Source: Enoplosus armatus (taxonomy: Eukaryota; Chordata; Actinopteri; Centrarchiformes; Enoplosidae). From it: DNA of 64,000 nucleotides. The notes beneath the pieces were generated by a model. It was not told where the DNA came from and made no database searches. It worked only from the letters and a program-made list of their open reading frames with translations. A program made the position numbers and the translations under genes. Shown in pieces: positions 12,601 through 27,300 of this stretch (the first letter of the stretch is position 1; the number at the start of each line of letters is the position of its first letter). The stretch covers positions 22,726,501-22,790,500 of the forward strand of contig NC_092183.1 of the NCBI RefSeq assembly GCF_043641665.1, given 5' to 3'.

Positions 12601-15600
12601 TTATAATTTCAGACAAATACAGCTTATGCTGGAAAATATGTTACACTTGGCTCAGTAGTTTAGGGCAGTGGTTCCCAACCTTTTCCTTAAGGGACCCCTA
12701 TTTTACCATTGTTTATATGCTGATGACCCCCACCGTCCTCCACCCACATACAATTACAAAAGATAAATACCAGCAAAAGGTTTGTTTAAAACTAGCAATT
12801 TGTATAAAATTCTGAACAGACTATTTCCAGTAGATACTGCAATGTGTCAGAGGATTTTTCCTTATATTTTTAGGATCACAATTCGCTGTCCGTATCATGA
12901 TCGTATGTACGTTTTAATAGTCCAAGCAGCCTGAATTTATAATAAATAAAGATTTAAACTTCTAGAATAACCCTTAAATTTAGTTTAGTTTACTCATCTT
13001 CACAGAAATGTATTAAATGCATGCATATTCCATTTTATGTCTCTAAAGATTCTTAGACCCTTAAAATCAAGAGAGCTTCACGACCCCCCTCCCCCCCGTG
13101 GGGCTTTGGTGGCCCGTGATGGGGGTCGGGACCCCCAGGTTTGGAACCACTGGTCTAGGGTGTCATGAAACACGCATTTGTAGACATTTTGACTCATTCC
13201 GTTGCCGCCTTCTGTCATCTAGTGACATAGTTGAAGACTCTCTAAACTGATCATAATTGGAATTATCATTACTTATTAATTAGAAGTGAATTAGGGCATC
13301 CGAACGGGACCTTATACAAAATATTCATAATATATAAATCCAATATTTAACATTTGTCCTTCATCACCCTTTCTCTATGGTTTCTTGCTGTTGACTGGCT
13401 AGAACCCGTGGTTATTAACTGTTATTAGAAAGTTTGCTGTGGGGAGTTGTTCAGCAAATCATGACGATGATAATAATAATACACAGGCACACAAGACAAT
13501 TTTGAGTTCTTTGCACAAATACTGTCCATTGCTCTTATGGAGCCTGGGGGATCTGCATTACCCAATCTCAGGACGGAAATCAACCAGCTCAGTCATTCTT
13601 TACACTGAACACCAAACAGTGCTTTAGTGCTACTGAAACTCAGACATTTTTAAATTGTAGTCTGACACCACCACAGGGTGTTTTATGTAGTTAAATTGCA
13701 TTTGCATAAGCCATTTGGTGACCATTTGAATAGTTTTCCCAAATGTACTCAGTGTTATGAACTGCTCTATATTATATTTAGCTGAGGGAACTCGGGAACT
13801 AACCCATGTGCTCTACACAGGACTGTATGTATGTTTCTACATTCGACAGAGGCTGTAATGTATAGTATGGCACCCACAAGGTGGGAATACTTCATATTGG
13901 GAACACTTGGATCCCTATGTCAAAATGTCCTCATGTGAAACATAAATGTGTCCTTTTCCAGATGACATAATTGAGAGACAGATAGAAGAAGGCATGCTAT
14001 CTCCAGAGCTAAGAGAGAAGATCAGTTTTGTCCTGCTGAGGAAACATCGGCACCAGACCAAGAAGCCAATCCACCGCTCGCTAGCCGACATCGGCAAGTC
14101 CAGCTCTTCTACCAGTGAGTGTCCAGTTCTGTAGCCATCAGAAATGATCATCTAGCTCTGTCTAAGAAATAAAAAGAACATCATGGGACCACTATTCCCT
14201 CTAGGATGATGGTTTACTGACCTAGAAAAATGTTGGAAAGCATGTTTTATGACATGCCAGCACATGAAATAACACTCTGTGTCCCTGAGATACCGCTATT
14301 TATTTTCTTTGTCAGTGATTGGTCCATTCTGGTCCCACGTATAATTTTGCAGCCTCTGGAAAATTGATTATGCATATATTTCACTCACTTGGTAAATAAA
14401 TGAACGCACTCCTGCAGTCAACAAGGCTCATATCCTCCACAGGGGATGTATTAATGTTTGATGAGTTAATTACCGCTGTAGCATTTCCTCATCTCATCCG
14501 GGCAGTATACTGCTAGATAAATCATAAAGCATCACCTCCGTTTCTGTTTGTGTCTGTTTCGGTTTCCCTTCCCTCGCCAGATCGGAATGCAGGGTCCCGA
14601 GGTGGAGCGGGTCCGGGCCCGGTTCCGGGGCCAATGGCCAACTTTAACCGATCCACAGAGGACCTCCGGATGAAACAGCAGTCTGCCAGCTATGGTCGCC
14701 TGCGTGAGTGCCTGTCTCTGGGTTCAGAGTTTGTGGTTTCAGCTGACATGTGTGGCAGTTCATTATGGCCAGAAACACCTCTCTCTCTGCTATCTTTTCT
14801 TAAGGTGTAACAACACAAATTATCACTTTCTGAAACAGCACTTAGATCATCACAGAACTCTAAAACTGGCACAGAGACTCTGGATGTCTGCACAGTGACT
14901 GCAAGTCACTATGTAATCAATTTTTGGTTAGATATCTAGCTTAAAAATCATATAGATATATTGACTAACTGTAGCCAGAAACAAACCTCTGTCTTATCAG
15001 AGGTGGATGGCATTTACTTCCCAAAATCTAAACTATGTACTTCTTTACTCAAAGACCAGCATCAGCCAGACTGATTTGTTGAAGTGAGCCATTCATACTG
15101 GGAATGCTGGACTGCTGGACATTAAAGTCCTCAGAATTCAAATAGTGCTCACTCTAACCTATTAGAAGTAAAAACTCATGAAAAGAAGTTGTGGTTTGGC
15201 ATTCAGCAAGACAAGATCGCCATCTTAACAAATTAATCTCCAAGCGGGTGATTTTGAGCATCAACTTGTGTTTTGCATTAGAGTGGCCAATTTCACTCTT
15301 TTTGCTTTTTTGATTGATTTTCAAGTTCTGGAAGCATCGCTCCCTGACTGCTAAGTCATACATTGTCTTACATATCATGCCCAATGTGGATAAGAAGAAA
15401 AAAGGCTTTTAACTACCATAGTCTTATCGGTTTTCCTTGCTCACTCTTTGTCATTAATGGTAACTGTATCTATTTTTACTGTGTATCCGTATCCTAATAT
15501 GAGCGTATTTTACAGCGTCGGTTATAAGTGATCTACAATATATAGCATGTAGTTAAGATGTTATAACCTTTCTTGTTGTTGTCTTGCGCTCCAGGTCACG

Positions 15601-18600
15601 CCCAGAGTAGGAGTATGAACGATATTGCAGATACTCCCAGCACAGACCAGGTGACTCATTTCAATCTTCAGTCTCTGCACATGCCTTCTCGTACTTAAGT
15701 ATTACACACTTAAACATTAGAGAGTGATGTTGACTGAGGTGATAAAAGATCACTTGACTTTACAACCTCAAAATCCATTTCCTCAAAGCATGAGGAAGAG
15801 CATGTTATATATTTGCAGGGCTTTGGCTTCATTCCTGTGCCGTGTTAATAATGGCAGAATCCATGTTCCTATCTCTTGTAAAAGCAAAATGTCTATTTGT
15901 CTGAAAGGGAGCGTTCTCTGGAGTGTATACTCATTTTCCATTGTGTTGCTTTCCATTATTCCCGAGATTACGTATCGCATGTCTCAGTAAGGCGTTGCGT
16001 TGTGTTGAATTGATGTTCCACTGGAGTGGTGAGAGCCACCTCTGTCCTAAGTGTCATCAATCTTTCATTGCAATTGCGAGTGAAGGTGACAGCTTGTGAT
16101 AGGGGAAGCGTGCAAACACATAACTCACTCCTTTGTGGGGCCGATGCAATAACGCGGCTTAAACCCGGTGACGCATGCTCGGACCGAGGCAAGGGCGTGC
16201 TGTTGTTGCTTGGATTAGGCTACTGGGCTTTGAAACAGACAGGTCAGGATTAAGTGTCATTCACAGCGATGACTAATGTGCAAAAATAAATGAATGAGAA
16301 TTTGTTTAGGAGTGTGTGATGTGGGCTATGAACTTTATTTGTTAGTGCAACTATGAGGACGAGCACTGGTTGTCCAGTTCCAAGTACCACAGTTATGAGT
16401 GGTTGTCTGAGTGTTCAAATTGTATTTACAGGCCTACAGTAGGTCACATGTGACAATGGACAAGTGATAGTTTGTTACTTTGTGTGTGTGCCACATTGTC
16501 TGTGTCAATATTGAGCTGCCACCGGGAAAAACATGGATCTAATTGTCCAGTCCGCGTGCTTGGCCCTCACATGTAGCCATAGATTCGGGCTGTGGGTTAT
16601 CGACAAGGCTCTCCATTATTGAGTGTTATTGTGCTGCCATCCAATTTCCTGCCACACCTTTACATCCAATCAGACAGGTCAGGTTAGCTCGCCATCCCTC
16701 TCTCCGTCACAGCTGTGTCCGCCTGCATGTGTTTGGCCTCCCTGATGGCTGTTTCTTGAGGTTTAATGCTCACGGAACAACAGCGGGTTGTTATCTTGCA
16801 AACATCGGCTGATGTAACAACGCCCTCCCAGACTAATCTGGCAGGTTTAGAGGGACTGTTAGTAACAAATGATGAGAAAATGAAACTTTAATGATCCCTG
16901 TAGGGAGATGTGGTCATCGCAGCCGCAAACAGTGAAAGAATAAACACATGTAGGGCTGCAACAAACAATTATTTTCACGATCGATTAATTGGTCAATTAT
17001 TTTCTCTATGAAACTTTTTTTTCTCTAAAAGGTCAGAAAACAGTAGAAATTCCCATTATAACTTCCCAGAGCCTGCTGTATCATATTTAAAGTTGTTTTG
17101 TTGCTGCAGTGTATTCACTTTACTATGACTCATGACAAAGAAAAGCAGCAATTTTTTGACATAAAATAATGAATTGATTGTCGAAATAGTTGAAGTTGAA
17201 ATTGTTTCAGCTCTAAAAACATATGAATTCGAGCCCGTATGACTCAAAATCTGAAAAAGTAATAAATACAAAAGGAAAAAGAATACCGCAAAGGACAAAA
17301 GGTAAAAGAAAAACACATAAAATATTTATATTTATAACGTACCAAAGGCAAGTGTGTGAAATGGGAAATATCACATAGGACTGGCACGAACTCTACTAAT
17401 AAAAGACGATGTGTCCCTGTGTTCTCTCTTTGTCCCTCCACCGTGTGCAGCTAAAGAATAAATTCATGAAGAAGATCCCCAGAGATGCAGAGGCATCCAA
17501 CGTCTTGGTGGGCGAAGTGGATTTCCTTAACAAACCCTTTGTAGCCTTTGTCCGCCTGGCCCAGGCTACAACACTAGGAGGTCTGACCGAGGTCCCTGTT
17601 CCCACCAGGTGAACTGATCTACTGTGTCCTTCGCTTCTTCACCCTCGCTCAGCAAAGCTCATTTCACACCTGCCATTGCAGCACGTACATGCTCACATTT
17701 GTCTCATCACTATACAGATTCCTGTTTATTCTCCTCGGACCCCAAGGGAAGGCCAAGTCGTATAATGAGATCGGCCGAGCCATAGCAACCCTAATGGTGG
17801 ATGATGTAAGTGTCTGTTGTTGTGTTTTTACAATGTTTCCATGACATGCCTTCTTTATCACACACTGACACTGTCTCACTAAACCTCTGGGAACCGAAAG
17901 TATCATTTCCTGTAAAGGCTGTGAGCTGGATTTTCAGCTGAAATGTATGTGAAATGTGCTTTAGCCTGCCCATCCACTGGGATACCTGCTATTGTGTTTT
18001 AATTACCTCTGGAAGTGATGCTGATTGTTAAGCATCAGTTAGGAGCAGGGTTTCTATTGGGATAATAAGTCTCCCATGGCTTGCTAATGGTAGTGTTTTT
18101 CCCCTGAATTAAATTTGAGTTGTTATTGCTTCTTGTAGCACTAAGCACAAACCAAATGTGCTATTATATTATCAGATGCAAGCAGTGAAGAAATAATAGA
18201 CTGTTATTTTACTTGCTTAAGTCCCGACAAGAGCCACAGCGATGCCCAAAAATAGTGTCTTTATCAGGTACAATCAAACACTGACAGTAAGGTTGGTGGT
18301 TAGCAATCATTATAATCTGGCATCTTAACAGGAGTTAAATCTTCCCTCCTACGCCCCCCCCAGCACCACCCTACCTCAGGCAGGTCAGATTCAAGAGTCC
18401 ACATCCAGTGATTCTACAGACCATAATCAAGTTGAGCTGTTTGTGTGTGAGGGAGAAAATTATTGAAGGTACCACACACCACTCTAGAAATATTTTTCTT
18501 TCCTCCCCGGTTGATACCTGCTGCTTTTATTTTTTAAAAAGTTTCACTTTGATATTTGTGTGCTGTCCTAATGACCTGCGGCCTGTGCAGGGTGCAGTGA

Positions 18601-19559
18601 CCATTTACAAAACTGGAACTGGACCAATGCCCAAGTCATTGCCAATTACAATCAACCCTTTGATTTTTTTTTTTTTTCTATATTATGCTCCCGTGCACTT
18701 GACTCGCAGTGTTTCTAGGGCATGATTAGTTACTGACTGACAGTTGTTTTTGAATGTAATCCAACTGGGGCCAAAATGTCGATGTAGTTTCCACAATTTA
18801 CGCTTAACAAGTCTTCAGAGGCCATCAGAGAGGATGGGAAAGAGTCAGATTCCAGTTATTACAGCAGTACATACTGATCACTATCTCCATGGTATAAACC
18901 TTTATCTCTCTCTCCCCCTCCCAGCTCTTCAGTGATGTAGCCTACAAGGCCAGAGATCGGGAGGACCTCATCGCAGGCATAGATGAGTTTTTGGATGAGG
19001 TGATTGTGCTTCCACCTGGAGAATGGGATCCCAAAATCCGCATTGAGCCGCCCAAGAAAGTCCCCTCTGCTGACAAAAGGTTGGAGTTTTGCTATCCACC
19101 TCAGTAATGCACATTAAGCTCTGAGCGCACGATTAGCAATATGCCCACAACAATTGTATGAAGTTAAACCTTCACCAAAGTCAACTGCCGACTGTTCTAT
19201 CAAAGATTTAGACTGATAAATTGTTTCATGAATGAAACCCAGAGGTTAGAGCTTTATGCAGGGTGCTGCAATGCCTCCACGTCAGCAAGCACCAGCCAAA
19301 GCTTGCAGGGGTGAAAAGCCTCTGTAACAGCACTTACAACATTGTGGAGTGGCCCTTTGGTAAACATACATGAATTTATTGATACCCCCCGTATTTACTC
19401 CCATCCATCCCCTATGTATCCTTTCTGCAGGAAGTCAGTGTTTTCCTTAAACGAGCTGGGGCAGATGAACGGTACAGCTGGAGGAGGAGGAGGCCTGGCT
19501 GAGGACGAGGAGATGCCAGTGCAACATGAGCTCGGAGAGGAGCTGGCATTCACTGGACG
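6627..19559 (+). CDS. slc4a5: slc4a5 exons 1-11: cytoplasmic N-terminal domain
   Basis: Coding exons are 6627-6684, 7611-7823, 9857-9986, 10854-11014, 13962-14114, 14581-14703, 15595-15650, 17451-17608, 17718-17805, 18925-19079 and 19431-19559, giving about residues 1-475. Exon 2 carries YIGVPVP followed by a run of eight Arg/Lys within RRKRRRRR and a His/Arg/Asp-rich stretch. Exon 3 holds [11 protein letters not shown] and ends in EWKESAR, continuing into [19 protein letters not shown] in exon 4. Exon 5 has [11 protein letters not shown] and RSLADIGK; exon 8 has [17 protein letters not shown]; exon 10 has [20 protein letters not shown]. These are typical SLC4 NBC N-domain blocks. Exon 6 encodes a Gly/Pro-rich linker (GPGPVPGP) that is likely variable between species. 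Exon 11 encodes an acidic, Gly-rich linker just before the membrane domain. Introns 7824-9856, 11015-13961 and 15651-17450 contain no other gene that I can support. Confidence 0.93.
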
Positions 19560-21350
19560 GTAGGTCGTCCAGGCCACATGGCACACTGCTGAGAGGTTTG
19601 AATATGAATTAATCAAGACTTGACAAAGTGGGCAGATGATTTGGGTACGAGTTCAACTCCCCGAAAGATGCAGACGCTCGGTAATGAACACTTTAGCCAA
19701 GGACACAAAGATTAATCTTCGGTCGAACTGGCAGTTTCTGCTGTGCCTAAAACAACAGTGCCAACACAACCAAATGTTCCACCTCTTGTTTTGTTTTACA
19801 GCAGGACATGTATAATAAATAAAACATGAGGAAATGCACTGATTTTCTCTCAGAATGTTTGGTTGGTACAAGTTGAGTGGTGGAAATACTGAAAACATGT
19901 ATATCAGTCTGGAAAGTGTAGGTTTCAACAGTGAGCAGTCTATTTCATTGTGACAAAATCACAACACAATGCTGAGCCGTCTTTTTAAAGTTGTAGAAAA
20001 GAGACTTGAAAGTGACATACTGTACATGGACCTCTACTGCCTAACGTGTGTGTCTGGATATCACTTTCAATCACTGTTAGTATCCCATCCACTCATGGCA
20101 ACATGAAATACTCTCCACTCTCTTGCTTTAGAGAAAGTCATATATGTTATGCTGAGAAGTGGAATGTGTGAAGCGTCCTAACGGCTGTGTGTGTGTGCGT
20201 CCGCGTACAATAGCTTCTGTGGTGGTCTGTACCTGGACATAAAGCGGAAATTGCCGTGGCTGCCGAGTGATTTCTACGAGGGCTTCCACATTCAGTCCAT
20301 CTCCGCTGTGCTCTTCATCTACTTGGGCTGCATCACCAACGCCATCACCTTTGGTGGCCTGCTGGGAGACGCCACCGACAACTACCAGGTAAAAGCCCTT
20401 TCAACAGAGAGGGTTCTGTACATGCTGTCAGGCTGTGTGTCTTCACTCCATCACAGAACATTTTCATGACTCTTTTAAAGATGTACCTGGCATCATAATT
20501 AAGTAGTTTAATAGAACAAAACATGCTGAAACCATGACTGAGCTCTTGATTCTGGCTTTACAGTTATCATTTATTTACTTGTGTGTTATTTATCAAGCTT
20601 GGAAATATAAACAATATGTGATTTAAACAAGGAAATACAACTAATTTTTTTAAATTCAATACCTCTTAACTATGCATGCATGACCCTTCATACTATGTCT
20701 GGGTGTCCACAGATGTGTCCAGAGCCAAAGCAGGCCTAGATTATTACATTCACATTCGTATTTAACATGGCTTGGAAGTCTACAATAAGCCAATTATGAA
20801 CACAGGCAAGTAGCAGCAGTAGATTCACATCAGCTGGTGTCAGTCCAGGAAGTGTAATTTGCGTGTCATATATATCAGATTAGATAAGATATATTTGCAG
20901 TCATACAAGTGACACCGTTTTCCTGTTTTTCATTGTGTTTGTCCTCAATTAAGTAATATCTACTACAGCATGTCAATCATCCAAATGTGCAAATTGGAAC
21001 AACTGAGAAAAACTACAAGACATTTTGGTTCATTTCATTTTACTGCTCAGTCATAAAATGTCACTCTCACGTGAACTTGTCCTTTAGTGAGCTGGCTTCA
21101 TAAATAAGCTCAGGGTCCACTGCACTGTGAGGTATTTAGTTTATTGGGGTTTTTATCAGACCAGGTCCCTCCTTTTTCCTTTGCACCAACACAAATATAT
21201 AATGCACACACTTGTACACACAAACACACAGATGCACACACAGGAATCATTTCAGTGCTTTGAGTCATTCTCTTACCTCCTTGTCAAGTTGAAACACAAG
21301 ATTTTGACCCTTTGTTTAATGTCTAATGCACTCACTCTCTGTAGCCACTC

Positions 21351-21395
<45 letters not shown>

Positions 21396-24300
21396 TCCTT
21401 TCCTCCTCTCCTCTCATCTGAAGCTTGGTCTGGGACTCTCACCCCCCCCCCCCCCCCTTCCAACAGGGTGTGATGGAGAGTTTCCTGGGTACAGCTCTGG
21501 CCGGCTCTGTCTTCTGTCTCTTCAGCGGTCAGCCCCTCATCATCCTCAGCTCCACTGGACCCATCCTCATCTTTGAAAAACTCCTGTTTGAATTCAGCAA
21601 GTGAGCCAAATGACCTTGCAGTAGACGGACTTAGCAGGAATACTGCGGCGTACTGTAGACACCCTCTTTAATGTCAATAAGAGGATTATTTGATAATCCT
21701 ATTATAGAGAACAACAAGTGAATCTCCTGCTCTACAGGGTCCATGATTCTGCGCGTGACTTCACCTCTAGTGAGAGTGACGAGAGTTTAAAGTTTAAAAT
21801 GCTACTCATGTAGCGGCTATCAGAGTCTATACAGGTCAGCCTTTCTAGCTTCTATTCCCTTCTGGCTTCGATTTAAACCACAGTCACTGATGGGCTGTAT
21901 AGCTAGATAAACAAAAAGTTGATTTCACTTTAATTTGCTGGCGACTTTTTCTGGAGGAAGGTGGGGAAAAGTCTGACTGGACTCAAGGCAATTAAGAGAA
22001 GAAACGCTGGAGTTTACAGATAACAAATGAAGACATTTCAACCAGCAATGATTGAGTCAAAGTACCCGCCGAGCTGTTGTGCTATGAAACTCTTCCTAGC
22101 GCGTGTATACTGCTAACTAGTTGACTGGCCATTCTCATTTCAAAATATTAACCTCCAAGTACTGCATTTGATATGTTTGTGTTGTTTAATTACTTAATTC
22201 ATTTCACCATGCTTCTCCGACCTCTCACTCCCAAAGGAACAACGGCATAGATTACATGGAGCTGCGTCTGTGGATTGGCATCCACTCCTGCCTGCAGTGC
22301 TTCATCCTGGTTGCTACAGACGCCAGTTACATCATCAAATACATGACACGCTTCACTGAGGAGGGCTTCTCCAGCCTCATCTCCTTCATCTTCATCTCTG
22401 ACGCCATCAAGAAGATGGTGGGCTCCTTCAAATACTACCCCATCAACACCGACTTCAAGCCCGACTACGTCACCGCCTACAAGTGCGAATGCCTGGCCCC
22501 AGACCCGAGTGAGTTCACCCCTCGGCTCAGGGAGATACATGGGGATTATCCACAAGGAGGCCGCGTGGCTACAAGTGGCTCTTTTTGGGCTCGGTAGACT
22601 GACATCACAGGCAGGTTGTAGAGGAGAGTAACACCACCTGTATTCAGTTTACCCTTTATTGTAAGGGTTTTTTTTTAAAGCTGCACTAAAAAGAACATGT
22701 TATTCTGTAAGTAACAATGTAGTGCTGGAACTGAGAAGAGAGTCCAGTTCTCTCACTGATAACCTAAATACAGTTCTGCCACCAATTCATTTTCCAAAGC
22801 ATACCATAAGTTTACAGATTCATTCCCTGCCATTGGTTTCAGCTCATTTCACTACGCTGAATCAACTTGCAGAGACATTTGGAACTTGGTTACAGTAGTT
22901 TTTTCTCTATATTGTGGAAATACAGTTGCAAGCAGAAGCTTTGAAAAATGTCCCTTTTGGTGCATTCTCAGGGCTTGTCCTCTGGATGTGTCTCCATCAT
23001 GATGTAACTTGTCAATGCAGCGTTTTTCAGCCACTAATTGTAGCTTGTGATGTTTTGAGCTATAAGCGTGACTTTATGTGGTAACTTAAGGTAAAATGAA
23101 TGAATCAAATGAATAAAATAAGGCCCTGAAAAGTTTTTTTTCTCAATCAGCTTTCTACTATGAACGATGGGATCCTACATAAACACACAATGTTTCGCTA
23201 AAGGTAGAACAGTTTTGGTCATTTCACATGACACATTTCTGTGTTTGTGTTTTTGTCTGTGCTCTTTTTACTGGTTTCTGATCAAACCACACCCACACAG
23301 TCAAAATGAAGAAGGTTATTTCAGTGTACAGCTCTTAAGAGATAATACCTAAGGATGCTGCTTATTTAGTCATGAATATTTGATGTTATCAAGAAAAACG
23401 AGAAGTTTTCCCATCTAAATCATGTTTTCAAGTCTCTGCAAGTTGCTTTTTGCTCAGTAGTGAACTGAATGGAAATCAATGGCTGCCTAAGCATCAATCT
23501 AAAAATTCCGGGTTGTATTCCAGGTATATATTGGAAAATGGTGGTCAACGTTGTAAGGTAGAAACTGTTGATGGGCTAAAACATGGAAAACCACAGGTTT
23601 GTCCTTTAGGCTCTCCTGCACAATGGTTAGTCCCTCTTTCAGGTGAAGCTGGACCCTTCAGTGCTGATCTTTTGTCTCTTTGGTTTCCTTTGCTTTAAAG
23701 CATCCACCGACTGTGCTGTGTTTATTGACATACAGAGTTTCTTGGAGTTCATGAAGTTATATATCTCAAACAGGTGCGTCTTTCAGCCATTTCAGGCTGC
23801 CAATATGCAACATTAGGTCACGCCAGGAAGAAGAAAAACCAGTATGGTTGAGTTTTTGCTTTTATCTGTGGTTGCTGTGAGCACCAGACTGCGAAATTGG
23901 CCGGGCCAATTGATATTATCTTATAGCAGATACATGATATTGCAATACAGACATGCCAAATATATGTTGGAGGTTGTTTAGAACCACCATTACATAGTTT
24001 GTTCACCAGAGCACTGACAAGTTCATTTTACAACTATACAGTGTACTGTTCACTTCCATAACCTAACAGAAAATGACCAATATATCGCTATCAGATATCT
24101 GTAACCTGTAACAGCTGGGCTGTAGTTGCCGTCAATGATGATTACCAGGATGATGAAGACCAACTTTAACTGTTCTCCTTGGGGTTGCATGGCTCAATGA
24201 AAATCACATTTAAATTAGATTCCTTCATCCTACGAATTCTCAGATGCTGACTAATCTGTTTGCTAATTTTCCAAATGGATGATTTGCATTAATTTCTGTA

Positions 24301-27300
24301 GACATTGATTTCTGTAACTGATTTGTCTCTTGTTTGTTTTCGCCATGCACAAACAATTTGGCTGCCGTCTCTTGCAAGTGAGTACCACTTTGTTTTGTCA
24401 GCATGGGCCTTGGAGTACTCTCTGTAATGTCCAGCAGCTGGATTCTCATTATGTTTTGCATTTCTTCTTCTTTCCCTTTTGTTTTCCTCCTCACCCCCTC
24501 TTCATTTTCTGTCTCATTGCTTCCCCGCCTCTGCCTGTCTCTCTCCCATTCATAAACAGTGGCTGCAATGATCTTCAATGGTTTAGTTCCAATGCCAGAT
24601 AACAGCTCTAGTGTCTCTGGGGTAAGTGCTTGTTTTCATTCAATTTTCATTTTTTTGCCTCTACTTTGGTGCATTGTATTCCAAGCTGAATGTTTAAAGG
24701 GTCAGTAACATTTCAGCTTTTCCCAGAATGAATTGCAGGGGGTGTTTTGAAGCCTAAATGAGACAACATTGTTAGAAAAGAGCAAAATGGTTTGTTTACA
24801 GCAAACCCAGGTATCAACTCTGTCTGACAAAGAAGTCGCTCTGCTCTCCTCTTTCTCTCCTTTGTTTGTTTCTCACCATCTATCCCATCATCCTCTCGCT
24901 CTCTCCTCCGTGGATCACAACTTCACATCCGTGCCGACAATTTTCACTGTGTTTACATTTTCCTTCACGTCTTTTGTCAACACACTTCACTCTTCTTCAT
25001 CCTCTCCTGTCTCCCCACCACTGCCACCCGCCATCCCAGTTGAATGTGACAGCTCTGGACTGGAGCCAGCTGAGCAAGAAGGAGTGTTTGAAGTACGGGG
25101 GCTCGCTGGTGGGAAAGTCCTGCAAGTATGTCCCCGACCTGGCGCTCATGTCCTTCATCCTCTTCTTTGGCACCTACTCCATGACCGTCTCGCTCAAGAA
25201 GTTCAAGTTCAGTCGCTACTTCCCCACCAAGGTAGCGGAACTATCTGTCGATTATCTATGTGTCTTTTTAAATGATGAATTAAAATCCAGTTCAAGAAGA
25301 AGACAAACAAAAGTTATGTTCACATTTCTCAAGAACGTAAGAACTGGTAAGAACGTCTTCGTATCCTCATCCTAAATCTCAGTTTTTTTCTGTGAGGTTT
25401 CGCCCGTACGAGTGTTCCAAGTCGGACTCACTGAGCCCTTGTGACACTTGTTCATGGATCATTAGCTGGTCCTGCTGTCAAAAAAAGGTAACACATTTAG
25501 CCATGTCAGTAGTGATATTAGGGCGCCCGAAACAATTAGAAAATATGACTACAGCTGCCAACAACGTGCCATTAGAGCTATGCGGCACTGTGACAGAAAT
25601 AAAGTTAGATGCTAAAAGGCATCTCGCTAAAGCAACACAGTCTGTGGATGGGAGGTCAAGGTGTTGTGACAGTCACATAAATAAACGAGCATATCATGCA
25701 GCTTGTGATGTCACACTGTCAGGTGTTATACAGGATGCTCCTGCATAAAGACCCCGAGGCAGCTGTCAGAGTGAGAGAATGTTTCTAACCACTACTGAGC
25801 TGTATGGGCTGCCAGGCCAAACTATGCCACTGAAAGCCAAAAAGTGGTTCTTGCATGAGGCTCACTGTCTGTATAAATAAGTGCATTTCCTTCCTTATAA
25901 AACATCTGCAGTGTTTGTATTCATGTTCTCTAGCTTGCAGTCTTATTCACTGAGCCTTCACCTTTTGTTGGCGCATTGCGAAACAAAACAATGTGTACCA
26001 AGCAGATGATCACGTTTTCAGGCAGATGGCCCACTTTTTGTCACTTTGGATAATGAATGTACTTCCTAGCAGCAGTGACCTGTTGGTGGTTGTATAGCCG
26101 TGTTGGTACAATCCCCTCAGGCCAAACACGGCACAGCTGCTCACATCTGTCCTGTGTCTGATCTCTAATAGGAAGTGGAAAGTCAAACTGACAAAAGAAG
26201 CTCGTCCCTTCTTCTTCCAGGCACAGCTAATTTTTTTCAGTATTTACGAGCTGCCTCCTTTCAGACACTGTCTCTGAGTTCCGTTCTGCAAATACATTTT
26301 TTCTCTATATTTTTCTCCTTTATGATTCTCTCCATCTGTGGCACCAGTTGAGGAAGCTCATCAGTGACTTCTCTATCTTCATGTCCATCATGACGTTCGT
26401 TGGTCTTGATATGTTGATGGGACTCAAAACTCCCAAGCTGATCGTCCCCACAGAATTTAAGGTACAGCGAGTCGTTTCCAAACTCTTTCAAAATAAGATA
26501 ACTATATCAAAAATGACCTGCACTTACAACAATTTTGACAGAACAAACTAAAGCAAATCATGGCATTTCACAAGAAGTGGTGCTCACAGTATGTTTCTGG
26601 TTGACAAACAAATGCTCTCCAAGCCCATCCATGCTTTAAAGAAATTCTTTCAAATTTTGGGAAACACACTTATTCTCTGTCATACCGAGAATTAGATGGG
26701 AAGATTGATACCACTCTCATGTTTGCCCATTAAATATGAAGGAGATAGAAGGAGACAGTTAGCTGATCTTAGTGTAGCATGAACACTGGAAACAGGTGGA
26801 AACAGCTAGTCAGGAACTGCCCAAAGGTACAAATCCACCTTCCAGCACCTCTAAATCTCAAGCTTGTGGTTTTAAGAGGGGCTGTTGGTGTACTCAGTCA
26901 CTGGAGTCCCTGTGAAGTTGGGACCCCCCCCCCCATGTTTGTAAATAAGGTGGGCAAAACATTATTAGAAACACCTTCAATAATAATGCAGTTCAGTATT
27001 AAACTATAACCTCCATAATAAACATATAGTTACATTAATACCTCTCTGACAGTGTCAGTGAAAACTCAACATTATTATCTTTTGGATTGCATTCGATTTT
27101 ACAGGTGTAGCTAATAAAGTGGCCACTGAATGTAACATGTTAATAAGTGCTGGTAGGTGCTTGTAGGCAGATTTTCCCGGCTGTAGCATTGTACTTAATG
27201 GACAGATATGAGACTGGTATCTTCTCAAAATGTCGAGCGATTCCTTTATGGATACTGATTGAAAATGTCATCTGTCTGAAATGTTTATGTACCGCTGTGG

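Noticed and set aside
24769..25375. Two overlapping frames of about 168 codons
   Set aside because: Only 25040-25231 is coding (slc4a5 exon 16); the rest is intron read-through or the wrong frame.
25392..25748. 118-codon open frame in slc4a5 intron 16
   Set aside because: No domain, no conserved start context, isolated inside an intron.
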